Assembly (NCBI RefSeq): GCF_030695125.1
Contig: NZ_JAUYTP010000073.1
Coordinates: 124,001 to 188,000 of the forward strand
Reading direction: 5' to 3'
From: Allobosea sp.
Lineage (GTDB): Bacteria > Pseudomonadota > Alphaproteobacteria > Rhizobiales > Beijerinckiaceae
Length of the DNA stretch: 64,000 nt
The translations under genes and the position numbers were made by a program. Shown here piece after piece: positions 60,820 through 64,000 of the stretch (within the stretch, counting starts at the first letter, position 1; the number at the start of each line of letters is the position of its first letter). The notes under the pieces were generated by a model. It was not told the DNA's origin. It made no database searches and saw only the letters and a program-made list of their open reading frames with translations.

Positions 60820-62145
60820 ATGTTGCAACCAGCGCGGCTAAAGAGCCGGTCGGGCTCCGAAGGCAGGGCCGAGCGGCAGCACGATGCGTCGGATGGCTCG
60901 GCCCGCCGGCGCCGTAGACCCTCGCGCGTGGGGCGGTTCGGCCGCATCCTGGTGCTGCTGGCGGCCGTTCTCGGCATCGCCTGGGGTGGCATCGCGACAT
61001 GGCTGCTCTACCAGGAGAAGGCGGTGGTGGCCGCGCTCCAGCAGGAGCAGCAGATCCTCCAGGCGAGCCATGATGAGCGCATGCGGGTCCTGACCCGCCG
61101 CCTCGTGAGTTCGATCGCGACGCAGCGCGCACCCGGCGCCGCGCCACGCGAGGGCGGTGGCGACGATCAGCTCGCCGATCTGATCGCGCGGCAGATCGAG
61201 CTCGAGGCGCGGCAGAACCTGCTGGGCACGCTGACGGGCCAGGCGGTCGCGCCCGTGCTGCCCAGCGGCGGCGCGCAGGCGCCGGGCGGGGGCGGGGGGC
61301 TGGCGGCCGTCGATCCGTTCCAGGGCAACATCCTGGAGCATATCAACCCGGCCGTCGTCGCCCCGCAGAAGCGCCTGGCGGCCGTCGCGCTGCGGGCCGA
61401 GGAGACGATGCCGCTCCCCGAGCGCGTGGCGCTGCTGCAGCAATCGCTCGACCGCATCGACCAGGCGCAGGGCCAGCAGGTCTCGGCGCTGGGCCTGCGC
61501 CTCGCCGGGCGGGTGCAGGAGGTGAGGGCGGCGCTGGCCGATCTCGGGCTCGACGTCGGCAAGGTCCGGCTGCCCCCAGTGCGGCAGGCGATGGGCGGGC
61601 CGCTGATCCCGCTTTCGGTGACGATGCGCGCCGGCAGCTTCGAGCATCGCGTGCTGCAGCTCGGCGAAGCGCAGGCGACTTTCGGGCGCTGGCGCGAGCT
61701 GGCGCAGATCGTGCCGCTGCGCCGCCCGCTCGAGGGCGACGACAGCACGACGAGCAATTTCGGCATGCGCACAGACCCCTTCACCGGCGCGGCGGCGATG
61801 CATTCGGGCATGGATTTCCGCGGCGAGACCGGCACGCCGATCCGCGCCGCGGGCGCCGGCAAGGTGCTGCGGGCGGAGGTCGCGGGCGGCTATGGCAATC
61901 TGGTCGAACTCGACCATGGCAACGGGCTCACGACGCGCTACGCGCATCTCAGCGCGTTCGACGTCAAGCCGGACCAGATCGTCCCGCCCGGGGCGATCAT
62001 CGGCCGCCTCGGCTCGACCGGGCGTTCGACCGGCCCGCATCTGCACTACGAGACGCGACTGGCGGGCGAGGCGACCAACCCGCTGAAGTTCATCGAGATC
62101 GGCAACCGGCTGTCGCAGCCTTCGCTGCCGCCGGGCGTGCGGTGA
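60820..62145 (+). CDS. membrane-anchored M23 family metallopeptidase
   Basis: TM IWGGIATWLL region; GMRTDPFTGAAAMHSGMDFRGETGTPIRAAGAGKVLRAEVAGGYGNLVELDHGNGLTTRYAHLS...GPHLHYE. Confidence 0.92.
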   Translation: MLQPARLKSRSGSEGRAERQHDASDGSARRRRRPSRVGRFGRILVLLAAVLGIAWGGIATWLLYQEKAVVAALQQEQQILQASHDERMRVLTRRLVSSIATQRAPGAAPREGGGDDQLADLIARQIELEARQNLLGTLTGQAVAPVLPSGGAQAPGGGGGLAAVDPFQGNILEHINPAVVAPQKRLAAVALRAEETMPLPERVALLQQSLDRIDQAQGQQVSALGLRLAGRVQEVRAALADLGLDVGKVRLPPVRQAMGGPLIPLSVTMRAGSFEHRVLQLGEAQATFGRWRELAQIVPLRRPLEGDDSTTSNFGMRTDPFTGAAAMHSGMDFRGETGTPIRAAGAGKVLRAEVAGGYGNLVELDHGNGLTTRYAHLSAFDVKPDQIVPPGAIIGRLGSTGRSTGPHLHYETRLAGEATNPLKFIEIGNRLSQPSLPPGVR

Positions 62146-62176
62146 GGCCTGCCAGGCCTGATGTGGACCCTCAGCG

Positions 62177-62279
62177 GTTATCCTGGGCGACCGAAGGTCG
62201 ACCGGGATCCATCATCGGGCAGGACGTCGACCTCTGATGGATCCCGGCCTGCGCGGCTTCGCCGCTTGTCCAGGATGAC
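62177..62279. repeat. nested palindromic (REP-like) intergenic element, copy B
   Basis: Outer GTTATCCTGG/CCAGGATGAC; inner CCGGGATCCATCA/TGATGGATCCCGG, shared with copy A. Confidence 0.7.
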
Positions 62280-62302
62280 GGGTTGGTTTGGCTTGAAACG
62301 GC

Positions 62303-63811
62303 TCAGGCCGCCGCCGCCTCGGCCATGAAGGCCTCCAGCGCCTCCTGCTCCGGCACCGAGAGGCGCAAGCCGAGCTTGCTGCGGCGCCAGAGCACGTCGG
62401 CGGCCTGTTTCGCCCATTCTGCCCGCATCAGGTAGCGAACCTCGCGCTCGTAGAGATCGGCGCCGAAATGGCGGCCGAGATCGGCCTCATTGGATGCGCC
62501 CTGCAGGATGTCGCGCGCCCGGGTGCCATAGGCCCGCACCAGCCGCGCCAGCGTCGGGCGGGCGAGCCAGGGGTGGGCTGCGGCCAGCGCATCGACCTGT
62601 GCCTCATAGCCCTCGACGGGGAAATCGCCGCCCGGCAGCGTGCCGGTCACGGTCCAGGTCGGGCGCGCCGCCCAGGCGGCATGGGGGGCAAGCTTCTCCA
62701 GCGCGGATTCGGCGAGGCGGCGATAGGTCGTGATCTTGCCGCCGAAGACGGAGAGCAGGGGCGCCTGGCCCTGCGGCGCATCGAGCGTCAGAACGTAGTC
62801 GCGCGTCGCCTCCTGCGCCTTTGAGGCGCCGTCGTCGTAGAGCGGGCGCACGCCGGAATAGGTCCAGACGACGGAGGCCGGGGTCACCGGCTCGCGGAAA
62901 TACTCGCTTGCCGCGGCGCAGAGATAGTCGATCTCCTCGGGCGTTGCCTTCGCGTCGGCAGGGTTGCCGCGATAATCGCTGTCGGTCGTGCCGATCAGGG
63001 TGAAGTCGCGCTCATAGGGGATGGCGAAGATGATGCGCCCGTCGGCGTTCTGGAAGATGTAGCAGCGGTCGTGCTCGTAAAGCCGGGGCACGACGATATG
63101 GCTGCCCTGGACCATGCGGACCGCGGCCTTGGTGTTCGAGCGGACGACACCGCCGAGCACGTCGCCGACCCAGGGCCCGGCTGCATTGACCAGCGCCTTC
63201 GCCCGCACGCTGCTGCTGACACCGTCCCGCTCGCTCGTGATGCGCCAGAAGTCGCCCTCGCGATCGGCCGAGACGACGCGGCTGCGGGTGTGGATCGCGG
63301 CGCCCTTTGCGGCGGCGTCCATGGCGTTGAGCACGACGAGGCGCGAATCCTCGACCCAGCAATCGGAATATTCGAACGCTGTGGCCCCACTGTCCTTGAG
63401 CGGTTTGCCGGCCGCGTCCCGCGAAAGGTCGAGGGTCCGCGTCGCCGGTAGCTTCCTGCGGCCGCCGATATGGTCGTAGAGGAACAGGCCGAGACGCAGC
63501 AGCCAGGCCGGGCGCAGGCCCTTGTGATGCGGCAGCACGAAGCGCAGCGGCCAGATGATATGCGGGGCGATCGCCCAGAGCCGCTCGCGCTCCATCAGCG
63601 CCTCGCGCACGAGCCGGAACTCGTAATGCTCGAGATAGCGCAGCCCGCCATGGATCAGCTTGGTCGAGGCCGAGGAGGTCGCGCTGGCGAGGTCGTCCTT
63701 CTCGAAGAGGACGACGGAGGCGCCGCGCCCTGCCGCGTCGCGGGCGATGCCGCAACCATTGATGCCGCCGCCGATGACGGCGAGATCATAGATCGTGGGC
63801 GTATCGGTCAT
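62303..63811 (-). CDS. glpD: glycerol-3-phosphate dehydrogenase (aerobic)
   Basis: YDLAVIGGGINGCGIARDAAGRGASVVLFEKDDLASATSSASTKLIHGGLRYLEHYEFRLVREAL. Confidence 0.95.
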   Translation of the reverse strand: MTDTPTIYDLAVIGGGINGCGIARDAAGRGASVVLFEKDDLASATSSASTKLIHGGLRYLEHYEFRLVREALMERERLWAIAPHIIWPLRFVLPHHKGLRPAWLLRLGLFLYDHIGGRRKLPATRTLDLSRDAAGKPLKDSGATAFEYSDCWVEDSRLVVLNAMDAAAKGAAIHTRSRVVSADREGDFWRITSERDGVSSSVRAKALVNAAGPWVGDVLGGVVRSNTKAAVRMVQGSHIVVPRLYEHDRCYIFQNADGRIIFAIPYERDFTLIGTTDSDYRGNPADAKATPEEIDYLCAAASEYFREPVTPASVVWTYSGVRPLYDDGASKAQEATRDYVLTLDAPQGQAPLLSVFGGKITTYRRLAESALEKLAPHAAWAARPTWTVTGTLPGGDFPVEGYEAQVDALAAAHPWLARPTLARLVRAYGTRARDILQGASNEADLGRHFGADLYEREVRYLMRAEWAKQAADVLWRRSKLGLRLSVPEQEALEAFMAEAAAA

Positions 63812-64000
63812 GCGCAGATCAGGCCTTGTTGCTCTCGACGCCGCTACCCTGGGCGAGCCGGCGGGCCGCGCAGGCCGCCGCCGACACAGGCTGCTCCTTG
63901 CCGAGATCACCGGACGTGTCAACGCGACGAGCCTGCGGCCCGCCGTCCCGGCTTGCGCGAGTGACCCGAGAGCGGTCAGATGGCGGGGACTGCCTCACGC

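Noticed and set aside
63812-64000. Possible gene upstream of glpD at the window edge
   Set aside because: Too short and no convincing start, family or frame to support a call.

Overview
High-GC alphaproteobacterial chromosome segment, probably Rhizobiales/Bosea-like (inferred from gene content only). From 0 to 23 kb it carries housekeeping and accessory genes: MaoC/CitE-like, lytic transglycosylase + DUF2336, NAD kinase, MBL hydrolase, MFS transporter, RlmB, L,D-transpeptidase, an orphan amino-acid SBP, an apionate-type RuBisCO-like-protein module, two metal P-type ATPases with MerR-type promoters, GGDEF, and tRNA-Thr/Tyr/Gly. From about 34 to 62 kb there is a near-complete type VI secretion locus: TssA, B, C, Hcp, E, F, G, ClpV, VgrG, PAAR, K, L, M, plus PpkA-like kinase, PP2C, TagF and FHA. 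No TssJ was recognised. Next to it, at about 23.8-34.2 kb, is the most interesting region. One arm encodes a tandem-DUF4399 protein, a single-DUF4399 protein and an exported caspase-fold/FGE-fold fusion whose catalytic residues appear lost in both domains. The divergent arm encodes an intact exported caspase-like protein, a TPR/OmpA protein, a methyltransferase, an unusual IS1595-type zinc-ribbon/TM/lytic-transglycosylase fusion and a small orphan protein. All calls come from reading the sequence and the supplied ORF track; no database searches were run.
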